Below are positions 34,499-43,256 of a stretch of DNA of 64,000 nt, one piece after another; the stretch's first letter is position 1, and each line of letters opens with the position of its first letter. The stretch comes from Halovenus rubra (GTDB lineage Archaea; Halobacteriota; Halobacteria; Halobacteriales; Haloarculaceae), in assembly GCF_026586665.1 (NCBI RefSeq), contig NZ_JAODIY010000011.1:60533-124532 (forward strand). Direction: 5' to 3'. The notes under the pieces were generated by a model. The model had not been told where the DNA came from. It worked only from the letters and a program-made list of their open reading frames with translations, and ran no database searches. Made by a program: the position numbers and the translations under genes.

Positions 34499-35194
34499 AT
34501 GAAAGACGACCAGCAACAAGACACGATAGACGACCACCGCCAGCCAGCCCGTCTCCGTGCAGTCTACGACGATATCGCAGCCCACTTTTCAGAGACGCGT
34601 GCGTATCCCTGGCCAGAGGTCGAAACGTTTCTCGACTCAGTTTCGGGCGGAGCGGTCGGGCTTGACCTTGGCTGTGGAAACGGGCGGCATACAGAACTGC
34701 TCGATACCGTCGTCAAGCGGGCTGTTGGGTGCGATGTGAGCCGTGGACTCCTTCACGAAGCGATGACGAAAATGACTGAGAACAACTGGGAAGGCCAACT
34801 GCTTCACGGCAACGCCGCTACGCTGCCACTCGACGCGGACACAGTCGACGTGGGAGTGTACGTGGCGACGCTACATCACCTTCCTGACAAGGAGACACGA
34901 GTTGAAAGCTTACGGGAACTCTCCCGAGTTCTCTCGGCCAGTGGGCGTGCACTCGTGAGTGCATGGAGCACTGCACACGACCGGTTCAATGCTGACGCTG
35001 ATGCCAAGACAGGGTTCGAAACTACCGTCGACTGGACGCTTCCCGGCGGTGAGACGGTGCCACGCTTCTATTATATTTACACACCGACAGAGTTCGAACG
35101 TGATCTCGAAGCGAGCGGTCTGGCAGTCGACGATTCGTTTGTTTCAAGTGGGAACTGCTACGCGACGGTACGAGCCACCGCTAATCGACAGTAG
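34499..35194 (+). CDS. Trm9-like class I SAM-dependent methyltransferase
   Basis: A 231-residue Rossmann methyltransferase. Motif I is VGLDLGCGNGRHTELL (about 58-73), followed by VGCDVSRGLLHEA, LHGNAATLPLDADTVDVGVYV and ATLHHLPDKETRVESLRELS. The central WSTAHDRF and PRFYYIYTPTEFERDLEASG match the Trm9/ALKBH8 tRNA wobble-uridine methyltransferase branch, which in archaea is often a short Trm9-like protein. It follows tyrS after 6 bp and may be translated with it, consistent with a role in tRNA modification. Substrate not shown by the sequence. Confidence 0.75.
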   Translation: MKDDQQQDTIDDHRQPARLRAVYDDIAAHFSETRAYPWPEVETFLDSVSGGAVGLDLGCGNGRHTELLDTVVKRAVGCDVSRGLLHEAMTKMTENNWEGQLLHGNAATLPLDADTVDVGVYVATLHHLPDKETRVESLRELSRVLSASGRALVSAWSTAHDRFNADADAKTGFETTVDWTLPGGETVPRFYYIYTPTEFERDLEASGLAVDDSFVSSGNCYATVRATANRQ

Positions 35195-35307
35195 CGACGG
35201 CTGTTGTCTCTTTCGTGACTCAGAGCGAAGCTGTTAAAACAGCAATTTGGATATATTTTGTGAATATTTTATAAAAATTCGAGATAGTGGAAGGGCTGGG
35301 ACCGAAT

Positions 35308-35317
35308 AATATAAATA
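35308..35317 (+). promoter_or_regulatory. TATA box of the Liv-type operon
   Basis: AATATAAATA is centred about 32 nt before the lipoprotein ATG at 35345. Just upstream, 35230-35285 is extremely AT-rich (for example GAATATTTTATAAAAATTC), a candidate regulator- or transcription factor-binding patch. This promoter would serve all six transporter-ligase genes. Confidence 0.5.
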
Positions 35318-35344
35318 ACACTCATTAGATAGTTGGAGTAGACC

Positions 35345-36607
35345 ATGAGAAATGGTGACAAAACACTTGGGAGAGATTCGCAGAGCCGACGGCAGTTTCT
35401 CACTCGTGGATTGAGTGTAGCATCTGCAGGCGCAATGCTTGGCTTTGCAGGCTGTATCGGCGGAGACAGTGGTGACAGCGATGGGGTCCAGGTTGGCGGG
35501 ATTCACGATTTGAGTGGCGCAACTTCGGACGTGGGCCAGCCGACCGGACGCGGGACAAGGGATGCTCTCAAATGGGTAAACCAAAACGAGGACCTCAGTT
35601 TCGATATCAACCATGACTGGGTCGACTACGCCTATGAGGTTCCACAGGCTCAAAACCAGTACGACAGCCTGACGTCGGGCGATAATCCACCGGTTATTAT
35701 CGGCTGGGGAACAGCAGACACCGAAGCGCTGGCTCCGGACGTTGCCAACGACGAAATCGTCTACATTTCAGCGTCGTATTCGGACAAACTGCTGGCCGAG
35801 GATACACAGTACAACTTCTTTATCAATCTCGACTATACGAGTCAGGGCCGCGCTCACGCCAAATGGATTGCAGACAACGACCCTGACGCCAAAGTCGCGA
35901 TGATTCACAACACCACGCCGTTCGGGAAGTCGCCTGTCGATGGGACAGAGTCCTACGCTGAGGAGCTTGGGCTTGATGTCGGCGATAACATCACGCTCGA
36001 ACTCGCGGCGAATACAGCCGACACGCAGGTCGAACGAGCGATGGACAATGATATCGACTATCTCATTCATCAGAACACGGCCGCCCCGATGCAGGTGTTG
36101 TTGAGTTCAGTCAGCGACCTCGAAGCAGACCTGACAGTCATGGGCCTAACCTGGACTGTTGATGAGTTCCGGGCAACATCAGCCGCGGACGCATTCGAGG
36201 GCGTCCGATACGTCAACACCAACAAGACATGGGGCCAAGTCGAGGAAGCAGCCCCTGATGGCTGGCAAATCATCCAGGATTCCTTCGAACGGGAAGGTCA
36301 CGATATGAGCAATCCCGAGATTGCGAATGTCAACTATGTTCGGGGCGTTGCCCACGCACTGTTGGCCGTCGAAGCAATCAAACGAGTCGACGATGACGGT
36401 GGAGATATCCGGTCAGGCGCTGCAGTCCGCGAGAAACTCCTCGAACTGGACGATTTCGATGCCCGAGGACTCCTGCCAGTTACGCTGGACTACCAAGAAG
36501 GCGACCGCCGAGCGACAATGTTCGGTCAGACATACGAAGTTAGCGACGGCAACATGGTTCCCGATCAAAACATAGAGCTGGACCGCCGCGAGGAGTGGTT
36601 GCCATAA
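35345..36607 (+). CDS. Liv-type ABC transporter substrate-binding lipoprotein
   Basis: A 420-residue periplasmic-binding-protein-like receptor of the branched-chain amino acid (HAAT) type I fold. The N-terminus is a twin-arginine signal (SRRQFLTRG, about 14-22) ending in a lipobox GFAGC with lipidated Cys37; then a Gly/Ser/Asp linker and IHDLSGATSDVGQPTGRG. The two lobes are seen with VIIGWGTADTEALAPDVAND and AKVAMIHNTTPFGKSPVDG. Outside the cell, anchored by lipid. First gene of the operon. Receptors of this kind in aromatic-acid degraders bind aromatic or dicarboxylic acids as often as amino acids, so the ligand is open. Confidence 0.88.
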   Translation: MRNGDKTLGRDSQSRRQFLTRGLSVASAGAMLGFAGCIGGDSGDSDGVQVGGIHDLSGATSDVGQPTGRGTRDALKWVNQNEDLSFDINHDWVDYAYEVPQAQNQYDSLTSGDNPPVIIGWGTADTEALAPDVANDEIVYISASYSDKLLAEDTQYNFFINLDYTSQGRAHAKWIADNDPDAKVAMIHNTTPFGKSPVDGTESYAEELGLDVGDNITLELAANTADTQVERAMDNDIDYLIHQNTAAPMQVLLSSVSDLEADLTVMGLTWTVDEFRATSAADAFEGVRYVNTNKTWGQVEEAAPDGWQIIQDSFEREGHDMSNPEIANVNYVRGVAHALLAVEAIKRVDDDGGDIRSGAAVREKLLELDDFDARGLLPVTLDYQEGDRRATMFGQTYEVSDGNMVPDQNIELDRREEWLP

Positions 36608-36608
36608 T

Positions 36609-37427
36609 ATGAGTTCGGCACAAGAGGAAGAGCCACCGGTCATCGAGTTGGATAACGCCGAAATCGTCTATGACCGGAACTTTCTGGCGGTCCAAGGTGT
36701 CTCGATGGAAGCAGAGCGGGGCGATATCGTCGCATTACTCGGCCCAAACGGCGCAGGCAAGTCGACAATCCTGAAAATGATTTCAGGTATCGGGCGCAGC
36801 GAGCGCGGCGAAGTCACTCGCGGCTCAGTCTACTACGAAGGCGAGGGAGTGACAAACGCCGATACCAACGAGATGGTTGACCGAAACGTCACTCACATCC
36901 TTGAAGGGCGGCGTGTCTTTGAGGACCTGACTGTCGAAGAAAACCTCCGCTGTGGCCTCTATCGAGGCGGCCGGCGGGTCCGCTATAGCAAGTCAGATTA
37001 TGACATCGCCTTCGAGTACTTTCCGCAACTAGAGGAACTGCTCGACACCGAAGCGGGCTACTGCAGCGGCGGTGAACAACAAATGCTCGTCATCGCGCGG
37101 GCACTCATTCATCGCCCAAACCTGCTGTTGCTCGATGAGCCATCACTGGGACTGGCTCCGAAGTTGGTCGTGGATATCTACGATACGCTTCGAGAGATAA
37201 ACCGTGAGGAGAATATCACGATGATTATCGCCGACCAGAACGCCAAGGAGACGCTGGAAATCGCCGACTACGGCTATGTTCTCGAAAACGGGCAGGTCGA
37301 ACTACACGACCCGGCAGGGGTCTTGATGGACCGCGAGGAAATCAAGGAGTTCTATCTTGGCACGAGTTCCGAAGAAAGTCGGTACTCGGAGATTCGGCAC
37401 TACAAAATCCGCAAGAGGTGGAAATAG
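36609..37427 (+). CDS. livF: ABC transporter ATP-binding protein, LivF type
   Basis: A 272-residue ATPase. Walker A GPNGAGKST (about 46-54), Q-loop region, signature CSGGEQQM (about 158; first residue Cys instead of Leu), Walker B LLLLDEPSLGLAP, and the ADQN H-loop equivalent, typical of LivF where the His is replaced. The C-terminal tail rich in basic residues (IRHYKIRKRWK) is found in LivF members linked to acyl-CoA ligase clusters. Starts 1 bp after the lipoprotein stop; its own stop is followed immediately by livG. Cytoplasmic. Confidence 0.9.
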   Translation: MSSAQEEEPPVIELDNAEIVYDRNFLAVQGVSMEAERGDIVALLGPNGAGKSTILKMISGIGRSERGEVTRGSVYYEGEGVTNADTNEMVDRNVTHILEGRRVFEDLTVEENLRCGLYRGGRRVRYSKSDYDIAFEYFPQLEELLDTEAGYCSGGEQQMLVIARALIHRPNLLLLDEPSLGLAPKLVVDIYDTLREINREENITMIIADQNAKETLEIADYGYVLENGQVELHDPAGVLMDREEIKEFYLGTSSEESRYSEIRHYKIRKRWK

Positions 37428-38261
37428 ATGAGCGGACAACACGCTCCACCACCCGAAACGGGACTCCGAACTGGGCCGCCAATCGACCCGTCTGTGGCTG
37501 CACTTGGTTGTCAGAGCGTAACGAAGACGTTTGGCGCAATCACAGCAGTTGACGATGTCTCGATTGGCATCGACCAAGGTGAATGGGTATCGATTGTCGG
37601 CCCAAACGGGGCCGGCAAGACGACGTTACTCAACGTCTTGAACGGGTTCTACGACCCTGATACGGGTGGCAACATCTATCTCAGTGGTGAAGATGTGACA
37701 ACCGAACCCTCGTATAAGCGCGCCCGGAAGGGCTTGGGTCGGACATTTCAGGGACTGGAGCTGTTCGAAGACGAAGACGTTCTCGAAAACATCATGACGA
37801 CAAGAGCGGTCAAGCAGCGACCGAACCTGCTGTCCGCACTGTTGTTTTATGTCGGCGGTGGACGGCGGACCGAGGCCGAGAACATGCGCCGTGTCGAGGA
37901 GATTCTGGATTATCTGGAGCTGTGGGAATATCGTCACAGCACCATCGGGAGCCTCCCGCTTGGTATCCAACGCCGAGTCGACCTCGCGCGGTCGCTCGCA
38001 CTGGAGCCAGATGTCCTGTTGCTTGATGAGGCGATGAGCGGACTAACCTTCGACGAGAAGTACGATATGGTCCGGTTTCTCGCCGACCTCCACGAGAAAG
38101 AGGGGCTAACGCTCGTCATGATTGAACACGACCTCGAAGTCGTCACGGATGTCTCCCAGCGGATGATCGTCCTCGACCAAGGAGCGATTATCGCTCGGGG
38201 CGAACCCGACAGTGTGGTCGACGACCCCGAGGTCCAGCGTATCTACACGGGGGTAGAATAA
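37428..38261 (+). CDS. livG: ABC transporter ATP-binding protein, LivG type
   Basis: A 277-residue ATPase partner of LivF. After about 25 variable residues: VTKTFGAITAVDDVSIGIDQ, Walker A GPNGAGKTT (about 61-69), GLGRTFQGLELFEDEDVLEN (Q-loop), the degenerate signature LPLGIQRRVDLARSLAL, Walker B VLLLDEAMSGL (Ala in place of Pro), and the H-loop in MIEHDLEV. The start codon follows the livF stop directly. It would form a heterodimer with LivF under the LivH/LivM channel. Confidence 0.9.
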   Translation: MSGQHAPPPETGLRTGPPIDPSVAALGCQSVTKTFGAITAVDDVSIGIDQGEWVSIVGPNGAGKTTLLNVLNGFYDPDTGGNIYLSGEDVTTEPSYKRARKGLGRTFQGLELFEDEDVLENIMTTRAVKQRPNLLSALLFYVGGGRRTEAENMRRVEEILDYLELWEYRHSTIGSLPLGIQRRVDLARSLALEPDVLLLDEAMSGLTFDEKYDMVRFLADLHEKEGLTLVMIEHDLEVVTDVSQRMIVLDQGAIIARGEPDSVVDDPEVQRIYTGVE

Positions 38262-38262
38262 G

Positions 38263-40275
38263 ATGGCAACAGAGATCTCAATTGACCAGATTGTGAGCGC
38301 ACCGGATGGAGACACCGAAATTATCGACGATACCACGCTCCCTGAAATCATGCTCAACCACGTACAAGAACACGGGGATGAGGTGGCACTCCGGTGGAAG
38401 CGGTACGGCATTTGGGAGGAGTACGACTGGAACGAATACTACGAGCGCGTCAAGCACATCACGCTTGGACTGGAGACACTCGGGTTCGAGTCCGACGACA
38501 TCCTCTTTACCATCGGCTACAACCGTCCCCATCAACTGTGGGCATGGCTGGCCGCACAGACGATGGGTGGGATGGCGGCTCCGAACTACGAGGATACCCT
38601 GCCCGAAGGTATTGGCGACCAACTTGAGCTGTTGTCGCCGAAAGTCGCCTACGCAGAGGACCAAGAGATGGTCGACAAGCTACTCCAGGTTGCCGACCGT
38701 GCACCCTCACTCGAAGCAATCGTTTACCGTGACGAGAAGGGGATGTTCCGCTACGACGACACGGTCGTTCCGGTTATGAGCTACGAGGAAATCGAAGACC
38801 GTGGTCGGGAGCGAGCAGGCAAGGAAGTAACCGACACCGAGTTCGAGGAGCGTATCCGATCGCTCGACCCCCAGTCGCCAGCGATGTTGCCCCCGACCTC
38901 GGGGACAACCGGGATGCCAAAGCGAGTGAAGCTCTCGCACTTTAATTTCGTCAATCTGGCGAACGCGGCAATCGAAATCGACCCGCTACCCGAAGGTTCA
39001 GATTATTTCTCGTATCTTCCGATGGCCTGGATTGGCGAGCAGATGATATTGATGGCCGCTGCCTTCCTTGGCGGCTGGACTGCCAACTTCCCAGAAGAAC
39101 CTGAAACAGAGAGCGAGGACCTCCGGGAAATCGGTCCAGAAATCATCTTCTCGTCGCCGGGTGCCTACGAAGGCTGGGTGGCTGATATTAAGGCCCAAAT
39201 AGAGAACACCACCTGGCTGAAACGGAAAGTCTACGAGACGGCAATGAACATCGGCGAACAGTACGCCGAGTACGTAAGCGGTGACAAACGCGACGAGGAA
39301 CCCTCGTCGTGGCTCAAGTTCAAACACTGGGCCTCGTACTGGGTTGCGTATCGCCCGATTCTCGACAAAATCGGCCTCAAGCGGGCAAAGAACGTCTACA
39401 CGGGCGGTGGTCCTCTCGGCGAGGACCACTTCCAGTACTACCACGCACTGGGTGTCCCCCTCAAACAGATATGGGGACAAAGCGAAGTCTGTGGGTTCGT
39501 GACGATGCACCGTGACAACGATATCCAGGTCGACACCGTCGGCGAGGTGTTCCCAAACGTCGAAGTCGGTATTACGCCGGGCGGGGAGTTGCTCGTCAGA
39601 GGACCAGTCGTCACCTCGGGTTACTACAATCAGCCCGAAAAGACAGAGGAAGCTCTCGAAGGCGAGTGGCTCCATACCGATGACTTCGGCGCAATCACCG
39701 ACGATGGCCACATCAAAGTGTTCGACCGGATGGACGACGTGCTTGAACTAAACGACGGGTCAGCTGTTGCTCCAATCAGCGTCGAGACAAAGCTCAAATT
39801 CAACCCCTACATCAAGGAGGCACTAGTCGTTGGTGACAAGCGAGAGTCACTGGCGACAGTGCTCAATATCCGTTTCGACAACGTTTCAGAGTGGGCCGAC
39901 CAGCGAGACATCCAGTACGCCGGCTATCGCGACCTGACACAGAAAGAGCCAGTGCTTGACCTGCTCAAAGGGGTCATCGAAGAGACCAACGAGAAACTGG
40001 ACGAGCACAAAATCGAACGGTTTGTCATCCTGTTCAAGGAGTTCGACGCCGACGACGGAGAAATGACACGAACCGGAAAAATTCGGCGAGAAATCGTCAC
40101 GAACCGGTACCAAGAGATTATCGACGGCATGTACGCCGGACAGGAGACAGTCGAGATGGATGTAACAATCACCTACCAAGACGGGCGAGAGTCGGTCGAG
40201 CATGGCGAAATGACGGTCGTTGACGTCCCGATAGCTACAGAGGCAATCGCCGACGGAGGTGGTGTCGATGGTTGA
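38263..40275 (+). CDS. AMP-dependent acyl-CoA ligase in the transporter operon
   Basis: A 670-residue adenylate-forming enzyme of the long-chain/FAA1 type. A3 P-loop TSGTTGMPK (Thr212-Lys220), A5 QIWGQSEVCGFV, the region HTDDFGAITDDG where the usual TGD reads TDD (Gly to Asp), DRMDDVLELNDGSAVAP, and the catalytic A10 lysine in EMTRTGKIRREIV. Activates a carboxylic acid to its CoA ester. It sits between livG (1 bp gap) and livH (8-bp overlap), so import and CoA-trapping are coupled. Substrate unknown; the neighbours suggest a fatty or aromatic acid. Confidence 0.88.
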   Translation: MATEISIDQIVSAPDGDTEIIDDTTLPEIMLNHVQEHGDEVALRWKRYGIWEEYDWNEYYERVKHITLGLETLGFESDDILFTIGYNRPHQLWAWLAAQTMGGMAAPNYEDTLPEGIGDQLELLSPKVAYAEDQEMVDKLLQVADRAPSLEAIVYRDEKGMFRYDDTVVPVMSYEEIEDRGRERAGKEVTDTEFEERIRSLDPQSPAMLPPTSGTTGMPKRVKLSHFNFVNLANAAIEIDPLPEGSDYFSYLPMAWIGEQMILMAAAFLGGWTANFPEEPETESEDLREIGPEIIFSSPGAYEGWVADIKAQIENTTWLKRKVYETAMNIGEQYAEYVSGDKRDEEPSSWLKFKHWASYWVAYRPILDKIGLKRAKNVYTGGGPLGEDHFQYYHALGVPLKQIWGQSEVCGFVTMHRDNDIQVDTVGEVFPNVEVGITPGGELLVRGPVVTSGYYNQPEKTEEALEGEWLHTDDFGAITDDGHIKVFDRMDDVLELNDGSAVAPISVETKLKFNPYIKEALVVGDKRESLATVLNIRFDNVSEWADQRDIQYAGYRDLTQKEPVLDLLKGVIEETNEKLDEHKIERFVILFKEFDADDGEMTRTGKIRREIVTNRYQEIIDGMYAGQETVEMDVTITYQDGRESVEHGEMTVVDVPIATEAIADGGGVDG

Positions 40276-41188
40276 TGTAGGTGCGCTGTTCAGCGTGCTG
40301 GTTACCGGTATCGGTGTCGGAGCGCTGTACTCTCTTATCGCGATTGGGTTCTCGCTTATCTACAAGATTACCGGCGTGTTGAACTTCGCTCAGGGCCAAT
40401 TTGCTCTGCTCGGCGCGTTTCTCGTTGTAACACTGTCGACCTCGCTGCCGCTCTGGATGTTCGACGTGCAGGTTCCAGTGGTTGCGGCGCTGATACTGAC
40501 AGTGCTCATCGGTGCAGCTCTTGGCCTGTTGCTCGAACGGTTCGTCTTCCGGTATTTCATCGGCGAACCGGTGCTGTCGGTCATCATCGTCACACTAGCA
40601 TTTCTCAGCATCATCGACGGCGGTGTGCGGTTTTTCATCAGCTCGCAGTACCGAGCGTATCCTGATGCACTCCAGCCGGACTGGAGTGTATCGCTACCGT
40701 TCGATACAGCGGTGCAGGCACCGTTTGTTCTTGGTGTCGTGCTAGCGCTTTTAACGGTGGCCGGGCTGATGGCGTTCTTCCGATACACCGTCATGGGCTC
40801 AATTCTGCGGGCAAGCGCAAGCGACCAGCAGGCAGCGATGGTGCTTGGCGTCTCCATCGAGCGAACGATTGTCGTCGCGTGGGCGTTGTCGATTGCAATC
40901 ACGTCTATCGGCGGCATTCTGCTCGCGATGTCTTCTGGTGGTGCCGGATTTACCATCGGAGACGTGACTATTCTCGTCTTTGCGGCCGTCGTCTTTGGCG
41001 GTCTCGATAGCATTCCAGGAGCGTTCATCGGCGGCCTCGTCGTCGGTGTCCTCCGACAGTTTGGCGTGTATCTTGAAGAGTTCCTGATGCCAGGGCTGGA
41101 TTCTGTGTTGCCGATGGTGTTCCTGCTCGTGGTCATCATGGTGATGCCCTACGGACTGTTCGGAACTGAACGAATCGAGAGGTTGTAA
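40268..41188 (+). CDS. livH: Branched-chain-type ABC transporter permease, LivH
   Basis: A 306-residue integral membrane protein with about eight helices. Hallmarks include ALYSLIAIGFSLIYKITGVLN, FAQGQFALLGAF, ASDQQAAMVLGVSIERT and VFGGLDSIPGAFIGGLVVG. ATG 40268 overlaps the ligase stop by 8 bp; GTG codons at 40259 and 40262 are less likely. It forms the channel with LivM. The length and motif order match LivH. Confidence 0.92.
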   Translation: MVDVGALFSVLVTGIGVGALYSLIAIGFSLIYKITGVLNFAQGQFALLGAFLVVTLSTSLPLWMFDVQVPVVAALILTVLIGAALGLLLERFVFRYFIGEPVLSVIIVTLAFLSIIDGGVRFFISSQYRAYPDALQPDWSVSLPFDTAVQAPFVLGVVLALLTVAGLMAFFRYTVMGSILRASASDQQAAMVLGVSIERTIVVAWALSIAITSIGGILLAMSSGGAGFTIGDVTILVFAAVVFGGLDSIPGAFIGGLVVGVLRQFGVYLEEFLMPGLDSVLPMVFLLVVIMVMPYGLFGTERIERL

Positions 41189-41190
41189 TC

Positions 41191-41274
41191 ATGAAGGAAC
41201 GATATCGCTCATGGACGAATCAGGAATCAACTGTCGCTGTCCCAACAGGAGGTGTGTGTGATGCCAAGTGGTGA
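41191..41274 (+). CDS. Possible 27-residue small protein between livH and livM
   Basis: An open frame, ATG AAG GAA ... TGG TGA, of 27 codons sits in the only sizeable gap of this operon (about 70 bp) and overlaps the start of livM by 14 bp. Its start follows the livH stop by 2 bp, the same close spacing as the other genes. The product, rich in polar residues, has no recognised relative. It may be a real small protein, a coupling leader for livM, or chance. Confidence 0.25.
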   Translation: MKERYRSWTNQESTVAVPTGGVCDAKW

Positions 41275-42298
41275 GTATTTCACCTCCTACGAAGACCGGA
41301 TGGGATTGTTACGCTGGCGTATCGAGTACGTCGCGTTCGCGCTCGGGTTGCCGATTCCGTTGCTCGCGCCGTTCGTGATGACGGGCCAGCTTGTCTCAGT
41401 ATTCACGCTGGTGTTTATCTTTATCATCGGCGTGCTCGGGTTACACGTGATGTTGAGTTACGCCGGCGAAATTGTCCTCGCGCAAGGGGTATTTATGGGT
41501 ATCGGCGCGTACACAGCCTCGCGTATTATCAACGAACTCGCGCTCGGTATCCTGCCAGCGATGCTCATTGCCGGCCTCGTTACAGCGTTTATCGCTCTCG
41601 TATTCGGGCTGCCAGCCTGGCGTGTCAAAGGGTTTTACGTCGCCATCTCGACGCTGGCGTTGCAGTTTATCGCTATCCAGTTTTTCTTCCGGCGCTCAGA
41701 GTTCGCAGTTATCCACGGCGGAACCCAACAGTCACTACCGAGTAACATCGGTCTTGTGACTGACGTGATAACAATCGGTTCAGCGACCGAAGAGTACTTT
41801 TTCGCCTTTGTAGTGATGGTCGTCTTTGCGGTACTGACGATGAATCTCAGTCGAACTGGCATCGGCCGAATGTTCCGTGCGCTCCACGAGAATGACCTTT
41901 CGGCACAGGTGCTTGGCATCAACCGTTTCCGGAACAAACTCATGGCCTACGCTATCGGCGGGTTCATGGTCGGTGTCTCCGGAGCACTCTATGCCATCTA
42001 CATCGGCTTTATCACGCCTGAGTTCTACTCTATTGACATTACCCTGTTGCAGTACGTGATGTTGTTGCTGGGTGGGATGGGACGGGTCTGGGGTGTCATC
42101 CTCGGTGTCACCACCGTCGAACTGCTTAACCACTACCTCTTAGAGACGCTTATCAACGCGTTCCCCGAAGCGACCGCGCTTGAACCGGTCTTCTTCGGTG
42201 TCATCATCATCGTCGTACTTATCGTTGAGCCGAAAGGTATCATGGCCGCACTCGGGCAATTAAAGGAGTATTTACGCAAGTGGCCATACGCCTACTAA
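41261..42298 (+). CDS. livM: Branched-chain-type ABC transporter permease, LivM
   Basis: A 345-residue membrane protein with eight to ten helices. Conserved parts: LHVMLSYAGEIVLAQGVFMG, VFGLPAWRVKGFYVAISTLA, the loop RMFRALHENDLSAQVLGINR and KLMAYAIGGFMVGVSGALYA. ATG 41261 has a purine-rich AGGAGGTG upstream (41240s); a GTG at 41252 is in the same frame. Last gene of the transporter operon; a gap of 87 bp follows. Confidence 0.9.
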   Translation: MPSGEYFTSYEDRMGLLRWRIEYVAFALGLPIPLLAPFVMTGQLVSVFTLVFIFIIGVLGLHVMLSYAGEIVLAQGVFMGIGAYTASRIINELALGILPAMLIAGLVTAFIALVFGLPAWRVKGFYVAISTLALQFIAIQFFFRRSEFAVIHGGTQQSLPSNIGLVTDVITIGSATEEYFFAFVVMVVFAVLTMNLSRTGIGRMFRALHENDLSAQVLGINRFRNKLMAYAIGGFMVGVSGALYAIYIGFITPEFYSIDITLLQYVMLLLGGMGRVWGVILGVTTVELLNHYLLETLINAFPEATALEPVFFGVIIIVVLIVEPKGIMAALGQLKEYLRKWPYAY

Positions 42299-42385
42299 GA
42301 CGTAGGCATCGACCCAGTGTATAGTTTTCAGACGGCCGATCTACCCAGTGTGACGGTCTAAGCGCAGACTAAATATTGCCACACA

Positions 42386-43240
42386 ATGTCCACAGAAAGA
42401 ACTCCATTCGAACCCGCAATCGACCCGCACACTCACCAGTTTCCCGAGCGACTCATGGATGCGATTCGGGGGTCACTGACCGAGGAAACTGGCTGGGAGT
42501 TCGACCACCCTGTCACACGGGCTGGCATCGAAGAAATTCTGGCCGCTGCAGGTGTTGAACGCTACGTGGCGTTGCCGTACGTCCACGAAGCAGGCATGGC
42601 AGCCGACCTGAACACATGGCTCTGTAAGCAGGCTACCGGCTCGGAACGATTGCTTCCCTTCGCGACGGTCCACCCAGAAGACGAAAATACCAAGCAAATC
42701 GTCCGAGATGCCTTCGAATCCGGCGCTCGCGGGTTGAAGTTTCACTGCCCGGTACAGGAGTGTGCCCCGGCAGACCCGCGTATCGAGCCTGCGCTGTCGG
42801 TCGCCGCCGAGTACAACGCACCGATTACGTATCACGGTGGCACAGCTCCGATGTTCGAGGATAATCCGTATGTTGGTGCAGACCTGTTCGAAGAGTTGCT
42901 CGATTCGTATCCCGAGATTCGGGTCTGTTGTGCCCACATGGGCACGTACGAAACTGACCGGTTCATCGAGTTTGCCCGTGAGTACGACAACGCCTATCTG
43001 GATACGACATTCGCGATGTCCACTCGGGCCGAGGAAACGATGAGTTTTGAGCCTGCTTCGATACCTGATGAGAGACTTATCGAGCTCTCCGAGTCGATTA
43101 TGTACGGGAGCGACTTGCCGAACATTCCGTACCCGTACCGCGAGGAACGCGCCGGCTTACTGGCGCGTGATCTTGAAAAGGAGACGTATCGAGATCTGTT
43201 TTACCGGACTGCCGCCGAGTATCTCGGACTAGACGAGTAA
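42386..43240 (+). CDS. Amidohydrolase family 2 (PF04909) metal-dependent hydrolase or decarboxylase
   Basis: A 284-residue TIM-barrel protein with all expected metal ligands: HxH at residues 15 and 17 (DPHTHQF), GLKFHCPVQE, ITYHGGTAPM, CCAHMGTYETDRFIEFA and the catalytic Asp in MYGSDLPNIPYPY. Family members include 2,3-dihydroxybenzoate, gamma-resorcylate and ACMSD-type decarboxylases and hydrolases. It follows the Liv-ligase operon on the same strand after 87 bp, so it could process the imported acid or its breakdown product. The exact reaction cannot be read from the sequence. Confidence 0.8.
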   Translation: MSTERTPFEPAIDPHTHQFPERLMDAIRGSLTEETGWEFDHPVTRAGIEEILAAAGVERYVALPYVHEAGMAADLNTWLCKQATGSERLLPFATVHPEDENTKQIVRDAFESGARGLKFHCPVQECAPADPRIEPALSVAAEYNAPITYHGGTAPMFEDNPYVGADLFEELLDSYPEIRVCCAHMGTYETDRFIEFAREYDNAYLDTTFAMSTRAEETMSFEPASIPDERLIELSESIMYGSDLPNIPYPYREERAGLLARDLEKETYRDLFYRTAAEYLGLDE

Positions 43241-43256
43241 CATCATAAAGCCCACT

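Noticed and set aside
40390-41139. Antisense frame within livH
   Set aside because: Complement of a membrane protein gene; the product is rich in Thr/Asn/Met with no family resemblance.
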